The notes beneath the pieces were generated by a model. It worked only from the letters and a program-made list of their open reading frames with translations, did no database searches and was not told where the DNA came from. A stretch of DNA of 64,000 nucleotides from Tetracladium setigerum. Its lineage: Eukaryota; Ascomycota; Leotiomycetes; Helotiales. A program made the position numbers and the translations under genes. Positions 35,301 through 46,699 of this stretch are shown here, in pieces (position 1 is the first letter of the stretch; every line of letters begins with the position of its first letter). The stretch covers positions 496,001-560,000 of the forward strand of contig PZJY01000012.1 in NCBI GenBank assembly GCA_031472005.1. Reading direction: 5' to 3'.

Positions 35301-37284
35301 ATGAAGCCGCCGTCGTCGCTAAAATTAGGATGACTTGAGCTTTCCAAAACATGAGGCTGCTTTGATGTTTGGAGATATGCAAAGAAAACAGATTCATTCT
35401 GGGACGGATGGGACGCAGTCAACCGGATTGGAAAGAGTGGCTGTGCGGCGATTCCAAAGTTAAATAACAGCAAAAGTAAGAGTCTGTTTCGCGTGGGGTT
35501 TGGGGATATCCTTCTCGCCTGGGCAATACCGTACGAAGTAATGGCCATCTTGGTTGAACGATCGAGGGCGGAAGGCGTAACAAGTTGGCGACGCTCTGTC
35601 TGTCGAGCGTTCAAATTCCTAACATAGCTAGAGATGGACTTCCAGAGATCATCATTGCGCTGATCGCGGGGCCGTAATCCATCCGATATTCAAGACAGAC
35701 TGCTGTCTCAATTTGAGAGACAAACAAAAAGTCTATACACAGTTTCGCTTAATGTGAGGTTCTCAACCTGTCATGAAGCTGATATCGTTTGGTAGCATCA
35801 CCCTCTCTGTCCACAGCAGTGGCAAGTTGCGGAAGGAAGGCATCGGCTTTCGATTTGATACGAAGTATGATGCGCTCCTTTGTCCCGAGTTATGTCAGGT
35901 CCTGATTTAGTCCAAACTTTAGGGACTCATTTGAAGACCACTCCAAACTTGGCATGTTCATTCGTTTCCAGAGCATTCATTGAATCCATCACCGAGCAAT
36001 AGCTGGCCCTCAGACGTCGCACTGTATCAGGCACCAGTACAACGGACAAAATCCCGAAACATGAACCACTTCGTGTCATCGCCGAAAGAGTGGGAAATTT
36101 CTAGGGGAAGCAAAAAGAAGAAATGCTAAGGGGGAAGATCAGACTTGACTGACCTGCTTGGCTAGGTACACACACACACACGTTCGCGTGTATGTGCAGA
36201 CAGATCCTCCGCCTGGATCGATCGAACCCAAGAACCCGGATGTGTAAACGAAGAGATTTTTCGATTAACTTGCGCGAGCCGTCAAGTGGACCCACGAGCA
36301 AACACCTCGCGAGCTGAAATTGAAAGATTGAAATCTTTCGAAATCTTTCCGGGTGGAGTAGTTCATTGAAATCTCGAGGGTATGGTGGGGTTGATAAAGG
36401 CGTCTTGCGCGCTCCCCTTGACGGAAAGGGGAAAAGTGTTAAGTTTCGTCCATTGAGCCTGGGACAAATGGGGAAGGGTTGGTACTGCATACACTTCCCA
36501 AAGTGACAGTTGGCGACGTCAGGGGCGGCTTCTCTTTTGACAGTGGTGGGAGTTTCGAAAGATTAGGGGATCAATACCAGGCTGTCGCTATTAAAACATG
36601 CGCTTTTTTAATTGACATGACAAGCGGATCTGCATCTCGAAGGTCGTTTGCTTTTCTTGCCCACGTTCCAGGTTTTGAAAAACAACACAAACAAATGTTT
36701 GTAGTGAGACCTCCCGGGCTTAGCCATGCTCATGGATGGAATCCGATTGGGCCAAATGCGATGCAAAGACGGGGAGGCACGAGGCAAATAAAAATACTCT
36801 TCAGCGGCAGGCGTGCTAGTTCAGGCTGGTTGGTGTAGTCTGCTGTTGTTGGTTTCACCCTTTGGGCGAGAAGTGCTTCTGCCAGCAAAGAAACAACAAC
36901 AACAGCAGCAGTCCTACGTGGTTGCAGCGAGTGGAGTTGGGACCAAGGCGGGAGGATCAGGAGATCGTTCGTGCTCCCGAGTGCCGCTGCGATTAGCCAG
37001 ATGTGATAAATGATGAAATTGACGAGATGGAGAAGGAGTTGAGATGGAAACTCGCTTGCACGGTGGAGCAGTCTCACTTTGTTGACGCTGCTGTACAGCA
37101 CAGTCCAGTAGAGTACCACTTTTTCTCCGAAGACTAGATTGGTTCCGGTATCTTGAGATCTATGGATCATCGACTAATACGAGTAAGGACACAAAGGAAT
37201 GCAGATGGATTGCAGCGGGGCAGCGGCTGGACGGCTGTTTGCCAGATGAGATGGAGTACTTGGTGTACTGTACACGGACCTAGC

Positions 37285-37296
37285 TACTGTACAGTA
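37285..37296. repeat. Palindrome TACTGTACAGTA, copy 3
   Basis: Exact 12-base palindrome in the gene-poor interval, with a further GTACTGTAC-like motif about 20 bases upstream. Confidence 0.65.
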
Positions 37297-39592
37297 AGTA
37301 CATTTGCCAGCCATTGAAGGAAGCCTGGATAAACGGCGCCTTATGGCCTGTAATAGCCAGCCACTTCACTTGCTACTTGCATTGTTGTATGCAATCTCGC
37401 TATGAGTTGCACCCCTGAATACTGTATGTAATGAAATTCCATACACAAGCTAGCTCTCCGAGGCAATGTCCTGTTCTGCTGTCATCCTGCTGTCAACGAG
37501 TAGTAGCATACTTTGTATTCTATTATTGGTCCCACAAGTTCACTATTCGGCTTATTGTGCTTATGTCAACTGCTTAACAGCGAGACCAAGACGTCGGACA
37601 TCGGAGATAGCTTCTAGATTTAACTTTGCAATTGGGGTCATCGATTTAACATCACTGCTAGCATCGCCGACTACTGCAAGTGATGTGGTGCCTTGCGGCC
37701 ACTAGAGAAGCTCGAGCGTCACTAGGGGCGGGAGTAAGTTGCATAGCTCACGCCAGCCTTAAGGCCTTTGGACTCTAATGAAGCTCGTTCCATTTGACTT
37801 AGAGTTCCCCGCGAGTCGTGCCAGACTCTAGACAGGGCTACATCCTCGACAGACAGCGGGAAGCCCGCAAAAAAGAAAAGAGGTTGCTCCCGCCGTGTTA
37901 ATTGCCATCCCATCTTCAGCCCTTAGGGGAGAAATAATAAACAAAAATAACAAAAATAGTAAAACTCAGATCTATCTCCACTTCCACATCATTGCCCGGC
38001 GCACACCCTTCCGCGGAACCAACAGGCAGATGCACGACGTTGAGCACGCCCCTCCACCACCCCTCCATTGCCACAATACCTCCACCACTGGTGGTTGAAC
38101 AGACAGCTCCGGACAGGCAAATCCCGCTCTGCATGGCACTGTATCTAGAGAAAGAATAGAGAGAGAGAGAGAAAGTAAAAAGGTGTGAAAGAGTGATATA
38201 GATAGATTGTGAGAGTAAAGAGAGTAAGAAAGTGAGAGAGTGAAAGACATATGAGTGAGATAGTGAAAGAGAAATAAGAGAAAGCCTAGAAGTATCTATT
38301 GATTCATTGCTTCTTCGCCTCTTCTTACCCTATTATCCAGCTCCTCAACAACTCGGCACAAATTGAGCCGACTTGTCCAACCATAGGCAACGTAGGTAGG
38401 TTGGTATCCATCCTCGATTCGATATACATCTCGAGTTTGCTTGGTCTGACCTGAAGAGAGCAAACGGTCCGTCGGGCTTGAGGACTTTTCAACTAGTCGT
38501 CAAATATCACCTGCCTATACTGGAAATCTACTATACGTAGAAGTTGGTAAGGAGTATAGCTCGCTGGCGCTATTGTGGTCCATGGATTATTCATAGCATC
38601 TGGCGCTTGCTCCACCACGACGCCTTCAAGCACAGGTGAAAGCCTCCCCCTTTTGGTCCGAAGCTCTCTCCCCGCTGCAGCTGCTGCAGCCAAGTGAATT
38701 TGATTGCAGCGTGTGCAAAGAATGGCGTTCTCGCCTCGCTTCATTGTTGTGAGGTTGCCGCGAGATGGAGTTCTCGCTTGCTTGTATACTCTGGTCCGGA
38801 TGGATTACCATTGGCGCGAGGGTGTAAGGAGAAAAGAGAAAACAACGCAGCAACCAAATCACGAAGTTTTCGTCCACCTTGTGAGATGCAGAAGGATACA
38901 CGGTCGTTATCTTACTTCCTCTACTCGTACAGTACTACCGCAAAGGGACCAGCCAAAATAATGCAAAAGCGATTGTTTGGTAACAGTCCCTGTACTGTAC
39001 CACGGTACAGTTGTTGGCAAACTCGCTAATCGTGGTTCCCCCCTGATACTGATGCTGATTTTGCTGTTGGCTCCCTAGCTTTGATCGAAATCGAAACACT
39101 TTTTTTACTTCTTCTTTCATTTTGAGGCTCTCTCTCGCCTCCTATTCGCGAGGGTTTTTCCCGCGGGAAATCCGGTGGTCTGGATTATCCATTTTATCCA
39201 TCCCCCTTCTGTTGGGCTCCCTCCCCAGCAGCCAATGCCCATTGTCACTCACGCCGGATCCCGCATTGGGTGGCTCTTGCTGCGAAGTTGTCAGAATGCA
39301 GTAATCCCACTGTGTGCTCCGACCTCCTCCCATCATCAAAGAAAGACAAGCATTATTACGGTGGCACATCGTTTTTGGAATATCCAGAGAGAGAGGGAGC
39401 CATGGCCATGCATCTATCACCGCTTCGTCTTTTCCCCCCTGTGCTGCAGGGCTCAATCTCCCACACGTCACAGTCTACGTCGGGGATTTCTGAGGGTCAG
39501 CAAGAGTCTTCTTCGTCTTCTATATCCTTTCGTGCATTCGTCGTGTTCGATCGCTCTTCCACGCAGAAAGATATATGGAGCCGGCACAAAAC

Positions 39593-39641
39593 GATCGATC
39601 GATCCAACGAACGAACGAGCGAACGAACAAACGAACGAAAC
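39593..39641. repeat. GATC and AACG simple repeats
   Basis: Three GATC units followed by about nine AACG/AGCG/AACA units, in the region upstream of the DUF2841 gene. Confidence 0.8.
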
Positions 39642-40161
39642 GACATCAACTCACCTCAACGGATATGTCTCTTTTCGGTTGGAGGCTTCATTAGATCAGG
39701 TCTCGGCTTGGATTCACGGCTTTCCAGCCCAGCTGCTGCTCCTCCTGTTGTCTCGCTCCAGTCATCCAACGCCATCGTCGCCGCCTCGAACGCGAATGAA
39801 TGGTGGCTAGCATTAAGGCAGCTTGGACAGCCGGACTACTCTGCCTACACTGCTCTCTTACAACGCAGCCGGGTCAATAGTTCCTAGTGTCTCAAATCCG
39901 CTGTCGAATATCTCCTGTCGAGCTAGTGGTAGTTCGTTCTTCTTCTTCATCGTTGGTGAGTAGCACAACGAGGACGACACGAACATAGTGGCAGCAGCAT
40001 CTTCAAGGGTCCTGCCATACTTCTTGTAACCCCCCACTTAATCAATCAGCACGAAGAGCAACCTCGTACCAACTCGACTACTACTACTCTGCTGTGCACA
40101 CTCTCTCTTCGAGACGAGACGGCAGCCGCGTTTGTCAGATCGAATGAGTGGTGCCCGTGTT

Positions 40162-40195
40162 CACACACACACACACGCAGACACACGCACACACT
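40162..40195. repeat. CA dinucleotide repeat
   Basis: An interrupted (CA)n tract about 900 bases upstream of the DUF2841 start codon. Confidence 0.85.
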
Positions 40196-41103
40196 CTCTG
40201 TTTCTCACTCTGGCTCTCTCGCTCTCTCAATAATCACTCATCCTCCTCAGCAGCCGATCGACCATCTGCTTTTGTTGTCTCGGAAGTAAGAAAGACATTG
40301 GATCAGTGGAGAGAGTACATACAGTATTTGATTGTTACTGTACATCAAACCTGTACAGCGGCGTCTTACCCAGATCATCCTCCTCCTGCTCGTCCTTCTT
40401 CTCCTCCTCCCTCCTCCTCCTCTTTCAATATCACACAACCTGCCTGCCTGCTTCAAGATACAACGTTGGACCCTCGTTCTTTCACCGTGTTTCGGCCTCC
40501 AGCTCACTTGGGGAGCTTTCCCCTCCTGCCCTACCCCAGTCTTTGTACCACCGCTGCTCTTACTTCAGCATCCTCACCTCAACGCCACGATTTCGATTGC
40601 CCTCCAGGATCTGGACCACTTCCCATTAATTAGCTTCCGATCATCACCACCTGAGTCTCACTACTGCATCCTCTGAAAGCAAGACACAAGCCAGTGCTAG
40701 CTCCCCCTGTCGTACGTCTCCACTCACCTTCTGTCCCCACAGTCTAAACATCTCTCTTCCTTTTGCTCGACCTTCCCCTTCTTGGATACAAAGTTCTCCC
40801 AAGACCATGTGCCTGAGTCTATCGCAAACCTGCATACGGAGTATCTGAACCCCTTCACTAACTCTTATTAACTCCTTCAGACTTGCCACATCGTCCAAGT
40901 CTTAGCACTCCCTCTTAGTGCGTTGTCCAGCTGCACCAGATCACTTCAGATAAATCTACCATCGTCTCTCAACACTTTGCCGGTTCATCTCTCGTTTTGT
41001 TCCTAACCTTCCAACATCGATACGACAGCTCGGCTTGTACAACTTGCTGTTAAGTTCTTCCTATTTCAAAATACCTAGCAGCCGTCACAGTATATCTTCA
41101 AAA

Positions 41104-43089
41104 ATGGTTCAGACCCCGTTCTACCCTCCACGGGATAACTGGCAACCAGGAGCTCCAGATGGTCGTCTTGGATTAGCAATGCGTTCGAATTCGGTGCATG
41201 GTCGAGACCTAGTTCGTTTGCCATTCTTGGGGATCTGTAGTTCTTGCTAACAAAGTTCACAGACTGTGGTTCATGCCCTCAGAGATTGTTCCGGGGTGCC
41301 AGTCAAAGAATATGCACTATTTGCCATTCTTGATAATGGTCACCAGAGGCTCTATTCGTCTTCACAGGCCGTTCAAAATCAGGTTGATTTCAAGCCAGTG
41401 TGGGATGAGTTAAATCGATCAGCAGGGAGGGCGGAGGATTCATCATCGTCATTCTCAAGTACGGCCTCATGCATATATATATGTATATATAAATTTTTGC
41501 AAAAATGTTGGCTAATAGTGTGTCCAACAGGTCATGAAGGAATGTGGACCGTCAACCAAGAGATTGATTCAGAAACTTCTTACGATGATCGAAAATACTC
41601 GAGTGCCGATAGTCGACATCGTCGTCATACTCAGAGGTCATCAAGGTCTGACGCGTCTGATGAATATGGTGGTTCAAAGAAGAAACGTTCTCGCACCAGT
41701 GTCTACCGCCGGGGCTCGGACGATATGCCTCTTTCCGTCATCACCTCCACCAAGACCCAGCAGCTCAGAATTGGGGATGAAGAAGAGGTGAAGAGGTTCT
41801 TTCTCGGCAGATTCAAGGACATGCAACAAAATGCTTGCAAGATCTTGGGGAAGGCATTCGTAAAACTTGTGGAACCGAAGAAGCAAACCCATCATCCATA
41901 CACAGGTGGTGATGCTGGTCGGCCGGCGTATTGGCCATTTGGACAACCTGGTACACCTGAATATGTTCGACACAAGGAACCGGATCACTTGTACAAAAAT
42001 GGTTGGTTGATATTGATTCTTGCTGATGTAATAGAGCTGATACTGAGATAGAACGCGTTTATCTTCTAACCCACATCCTTTCGTTGATCGTTATGCCCAA
42101 CGAAGAACAGCTCGAGTGTCTTTCACATCTCCGCATTACCGTCAAGAAGTTGGAAGAGACAACGATGGAAAGTATGAATAATTGGTTCAACGACAAGGAC
42201 CACCCCGAGAATATGGAAAAGAAGAAGTACTTGAAGGAAATTTTCAAGATTGCTAAGCAGCAGGAGAGATATAAAGCTGGACAAATTGGTGCGTTCATTG
42301 TTGATAATGTACTTTACCAGTCCATGAGCTTACCGTTGAATAGATGGAACTGCTTTTTGCAACGTCATGTTTGGAGACAGGCCCGTCGAAGATTCTAGTG
42401 ATGACGAGCAAGACACCCCAGGGGATGATTCACAGGAGCACATCATACCATCTCATCTGGCCACAGAGATGGTGCCTCCTGAGGAAATCGTCTCGCCCTT
42501 GATGTCAACTATGAAGTCGGATGTCGACCCGTCGTCTATGTTCCAAAGCACTGCCAGGCGGCCTGGACCAGTCCGATTTGGATCCCAAGCCCATCTCGAC
42601 GACCACCAGACAAACTTCAACGATCCGTCATTATTCACCAGAGGATTAAACCTAGGGTTCCAGAATCATGTTCAAACCGATTCCCAACGGAGTTACGGAT
42701 CTCCTGTCTACCAAAACACTTCACCCCTGTATGCAGGATGGAATGCTCAAACACAGGGTATGGTTAGCAGTGGAGGGCCTCAATCTGGTTTCTACACCAC
42801 ATCTTCGCCATCAGCCACTGGCCCTTCAACAGGTCAATATCACCTCCCAGCTTTATCAACTCCTGTGACGCAACAGTCAATGCTTCCTCCTCTACCAATC
42901 AATTCTTTCGAGCTACCGACCTCACGTCAATTTGATATGGGACCTGCAATCAGCATGCAGCTTCGCACAGGCAGCCATGGACACCCTCACATCACTCACC
43001 ACGGTTTCTCGGATTTCATGAACAGCGGCACTGCATTCGGGCAGCCCGAGGAGAATCAACATCATGTCCACCCAACCGAGCAGCGATAG
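41104..43089 (+). CDS. YDR124W-like (DUF2841) protein
   Basis: Five exons: 41104-41211, 41263-41458, 41531-42001, 42052-42288 and 42344-43089. Phases agree throughout and give 585 aa. The N-terminus includes an ordered piece (VPVKEYALFAIL). The central block about residues 180-275 matches the YDR124W-like helical bundle: RFKDMQQNACKILGKAF, then VEPKKQTHHPY, HKEPDHLYKNERV and LLTHIL. The C-terminal 245 residues or so are rich in Ser, Pro, Gln and His and disordered. A basic KKKRSR patch before the bundle suggests nuclear entry. Several splice sites fall inside conserved motifs (for example PDHLYKN/ER), supporting the model. Family function is unknown; an Aspergillus relative sits in the subtelomeric hrmA-associated cluster. 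The long upstream interval suggests complex regulation, which is inference. Confidence 0.82.
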
Positions 43090-44481
43090 TTTCGAGATGA
43101 AGTCATTTCGTCTTGCATGGTTCATTTTTTCATTTTGGGGGCAGTATCCTTCTTGCGAATACCCTGTTGTCATTGTGTGATGGCTTGTGCACGACATGCC
43201 CGACTTCGAGCTCTATTGCAAACTCCAAGCGTTCTATTAACACAATTGTTGCTTATTGCTTTTTTCCTTTGCGCTTTGAAATGGACTGGGCGCGTGGCTA
43301 CCTCAACTAAATTACTGCGGGATTCCAAAAATATTTGCGTTTGCTTTTCTGGTTGTTTTTTGGTTTTGATCGATTCATTGGTCTGGCTCTCGGTTCATCT
43401 GTAAGAGCCTCATCAGACATTAGCGAGCGAGTGCGTTGTTGTTTTGTGGGTGTTTTTGGATGGGAATTATCTTTTTGGGACGAAGGAAGTTGTATAATGA
43501 AACTGGGATGAGGGATGTGACGTCTTTTGTCGACAAGACTAACGAGTATTATTATGGATTTATGAGCGACAGGTGCCAACGGGGTTTATTTATCAATGGG
43601 GCTACGAATTCCATCAACTTAGCATTATTTTTTTTATATCTTTTATTATTTGCTTTCATACAGGATGGCAAGAATTTGGGAGATTTGGTTGGCTGGCTGG
43701 TTGGTTGGACAAGAAAGGAGTTGTGTTTTGTCACACATTTTATCCGGTTTATTTTTATGCTCATGAGGGAGGGAGTTAATTGTTGATGATTGGTGGTTCT
43801 GATTTGGGATAGGACGGGGTGATGAGAGGGAGGAAGAGTATTATGTATCTACGCATGCAGATATATTTGATATTATTATATAATTATATTGATACCTCAC
43901 TATGCATGCGTCTATATCTGCTTCGCCTTAATAATTTCATTCCTTGAAAGTGGGTGACAACTTGCAAGAAATTCCACCTATTTTGACTTTACTTTTCTCA
44001 TTGTATCGACCTGTCCTAGAAAATCATTTCTATTTGCCAGAGTATATTATTGCAATACTAGGTAAGATATTGAGGTCAGATTATGACGTTCTCTTGCTCT
44101 CGATCCATATTCTTGAACACGTGCACATGACAGCGCGAGACCCCAGCCACCTCGCCTGGACTGTACAGCCCAACCTCCCTCCCATTCATACCTCCCCATG
44201 GCCACTCAATCCTGACCATGAATTATTCATACTCCCTCCTGCCCATGCCGATCAGGCAGACAAGAGAAGAGCCAGGGAAACTCACCTCCACATAAAAATA
44301 TATTTTCCAAGGTTTGTTACAAACGAAAAGAACACCCCCTTCCACCAAACACTGTTACATCAAAATCAACCTCAACTAGCACATCACATCCCACACACCG
44401 CACACTTATATTATCAACAGAACCCAAGACCCAGAACCCCTCCACCCTCTCTCTCCCTTCTCTTCCCCAGGGAAAAAAAAA
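43090..44481. other. Intergenic between two parallel genes
   Basis: 3' region of the DUF2841 gene, then the promoter of the T5orf172 gene. A CACGTG lies at 44118-44123. An open frame from 43944 overlaps the next gene out of frame and is treated as a shadow. Confidence 0.55.
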
Positions 44482-45876
44482 ATGCACATCCCTCACACGC
44501 CCGAATCCCTACTTCCCCGCAGCGACTCGAAAAACCCAGCAGCAACATGTCGAGGCCTCACGTCCAACGGACGTCCCTGCCGTCGCGGAATCGCCAAAGC
44601 CGCCGCTGCCAACGCGTCATTGTCGCCGAGTCCAAGTCCGCAACGAAGGGCGTCGAGTCCTGAGGCCTTTTGTTGGCAACATAGGGAACAGGCTACTCCT
44701 TGTGCGAGTCCTTCGCCTGCTGGTGGGCGATATCGACCGACTCCCATCAAAGAGCGTACGAGTGTGGATTCGTTGGTGGGGAGGTTGGGGCTGTTGGATG
44801 TAGATTTAGGGCAGAGGGAGAGGCAGAGCAAGGAGGGGAAAGAGGGCAGTGGCAGGAATGATAATAGGAGGGGGAGGAAGACGGGAGGGGGAGGAGGAGC
44901 GTCAACAATACCTGTGTTCTTGGATCCAGATGTGCCAATACAAAGTATTGAGCACTCACCTCCTCGTCCGGCAGGACAGAGGAGGAAGCAGCATAAAAAG
45001 CAGACCAAAACGCCGTGGTTATGTTGTTTCGGGGAGGTAGATGAAGTACAGCGAGCGCCTCGACCGATGAAAGCGAATCCAGGACGAAGAACAACTGCAC
45101 CGATTCCACTAAAGATGAAGCAAATACAACATCTCAAACCACCACAGTCACAACCCCACTCGTCGTCCAGACCAGCAATGGCGCGAGATCCGTCTTCGAG
45201 AACCGGCGAATTCCTGGCCCTCATACCTCCAACTGCCTCGCCGCAGCTTACAGCCCAATTACTAGCGGAGCTCGCAAAGCCATTTTCGGAATCGGATGAT
45301 GAGGGTTATATATACATGTTCTGGTTGACGTCGGAAACCCTCCCATCAGAAGCTCCTTCAGAAACAGCCTCGACCCTTCTGGCGCCTCCATCATCTCGAC
45401 CTCGAAACGGCCAACGACGAACCTCTGAAGTATTAAACACATTCGCCTCCTCTTCCTCCTCATCCAACAAAAACACATCCAATACCACTACCGCTACCAC
45501 TACCGCTCAAAATAAAACCATGCTTCTCAAAATTGGCCGAGCACAAAACGTTCACAGACGACTAAACCAATGGACCCGTCAATGTGGCTACAACCTCTCA
45601 CTCATCCGGTACTACCCATACCATTCCACCTCTTCAACGGGGAACGTGAATGACCTTCCCAAAACACCAAGAAAAGTACCGAATGCGAATCGTATTGAGA
45701 GATTGATCCATATCGAGTTGGCGGCGAAGAAGGCACAGGATGCTGGGAAGTGCGGGGCGTGTGGGAGGGAGCATCGAGAGTGGTTTGAGGTCGATGCGAG
45801 TCGCGAGGGGTTAGGGAGGTGGATGAGGTTATTAGGAGGTGGGTTGATTGGGGGGAGAGGCAGGTTTGAGGTTTAG
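44482..45876 (+). CDS. T5orf172/MUG113-like GIY-YIG-superfamily protein
   Basis: Single exon of 464 aa, starting at the ATG after a poly-A stretch. The N-terminus has a Cys/His pattern, TCRGLTSNGRPCRR followed by FCWQH about 45 residues on, which may bind a metal. A basic Ser/Pro-rich linker follows. The C-terminal domain (about 274-455) begins with GYIYMFWL (the GIY-like strand). It continues with LLKIGRAQNVHRRLNQW (the usual KIG..N..RR helix), RIERLIHIEL, and ends with CGACGREHREWFEV. This is the T5orf172 (DUF1766) arrangement, a relative of GIY-YIG nucleases found in fungal, phage and bacterial proteins; Mug113 of fission yeast is one. Nuclease activity is not proven for the fungal members. 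A Ser/Thr/Asn-rich insert splits the domain after the first strand. The frame is intact. Confidence 0.78.
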   Translation: MHIPHTPESLLPRSDSKNPAATCRGLTSNGRPCRRGIAKAAAANASLSPSPSPQRRASSPEAFCWQHREQATPCASPSPAGGRYRPTPIKERTSVDSLVGRLGLLDVDLGQRERQSKEGKEGSGRNDNRRGRKTGGGGGASTIPVFLDPDVPIQSIEHSPPRPAGQRRKQHKKQTKTPWLCCFGEVDEVQRAPRPMKANPGRRTTAPIPLKMKQIQHLKPPQSQPHSSSRPAMARDPSSRTGEFLALIPPTASPQLTAQLLAELAKPFSESDDEGYIYMFWLTSETLPSEAPSETASTLLAPPSSRPRNGQRRTSEVLNTFASSSSSSNKNTSNTTTATTTAQNKTMLLKIGRAQNVHRRLNQWTRQCGYNLSLIRYYPYHSTSSTGNVNDLPKTPRKVPNANRIERLIHIELAAKKAQDAGKCGACGREHREWFEVDASREGLGRWMRLLGGGLIGGRGRFEV

Positions 45877-46236
45877 GGATATTCATGTTTGCCTATCTGC
45901 CTAAGGTAATCAAGGATACGTTCTGGACTTACTATTCTGCGACAGGTTAATTGTTGGTTTTCTTGTGAGTACCTAGGCATTTTTGAAGCGTTGCATATTT
46001 GAATCTTGCTTTTTTAACAAGATTAGAAGCGTGTTTTTTGGGGGGGAATGCATTTGCAAGCGCAGCGAGGTGTTTTATTTGCATGCCAAAGCAAAAGTCC
46101 CTTTTTAGAGGAAATTTCTTATCATTATAATAGAGAATTAATGAACTTTTTAATTAAAGAGACTACCTAACTCACTACAGCAGAGAACACAAATTCTAAA
46201 CCCATTCCTATGCACAATTCGATTTTCTTGTCTTTG

Positions 46237-46268
<32 letters not shown>

Positions 46269-46699
46269 TTCCCTTGTATACCAGACAAAATTTCTCCCTT
46301 TGGTAAATAAAGTCTCGTTCTCTTACCAACCACAACAACAACAACAATAACGAATACATACCTAGAAAAGTCCCGTCGTCGTTCATTGGTTAAAAGAAGT
46401 TCGGTTTCAGTCCCCTCCCCTCTCCAAGAAAAGCCAAACGAAATTTTAGTATGAAAGCTTGCGCTGTAAAGGAATGCAAGTTCGATGTAGCAACATTGGC
46501 ATTCATTGATGAATGAAGCTATTTGCTACTTATTGTTCTATGTCTATTGTCAAGATCAGCTAAAAAATGCAAATGGGTATATGTTCCAGTCCATCCCTTT
46601 ATTCCCTTCCCTTGCCGAATTATGCTAAACGCCGATAGTGCAAGCCAATGCAGTATGAATGCTGTCGTATCCTCGCCCTTAAACATACAGTACCCTACC
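45877..46699. other. Intergenic between convergent genes, CT repeat
   Basis: Shared 3' flank of the T5orf172 gene (+) and the SWI5 gene (-). The only notable structure is a CT repeat. Confidence 0.6.
46237..46264. repeat. CT dinucleotide repeat
   Basis: Fourteen perfect CT units. Confidence 0.9.

Larger units (their letters stand above)
29338..41103. other. 11.8-kb interval without convincing genes
   Basis: Neither strand shows a conserved domain, a spliceable multi-exon frame or a long unbiased reading frame. It has many TGTACA-centred palindromes (for example 37285-37296), purine/pyrimidine tracts, a GATC/AACG block (39593-39641) and a CA repeat (40162-40195). The last 2 kb or so are pyrimidine-rich and resemble a long 5' leader or promoter of the gene at 41104. 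A 35548-35198 minus-strand frame (116 aa) has a hydrophobic Leu run but is too weak to call. A non-coding RNA could be present; the sequence alone does not show one. Confidence 0.5.

Noticed and set aside
35198..35614. Possible small secreted protein (-), internal ATG at 35548, with a Leu-rich hydrophobic run
   Set aside because: The hydrophobic run starts only after about 20 residues with charged Arg pairs before it. There is no Cys pattern, no splice context and no recognisable homology, so it may be chance.
39175..39887. Two overlapping open frames of about 205-211 codons (+)
   Set aside because: They overlap each other in different frames, have no domain and include simple repeats (AACG units), so they are likely leader DNA.
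43944..44663. 239-codon open frame overlapping the start of the T5orf172 gene
   Set aside because: No ATG-led domain is seen, and it overlaps the real gene out of frame. Composition is that of promoter DNA (Pro/His/Ser-rich).
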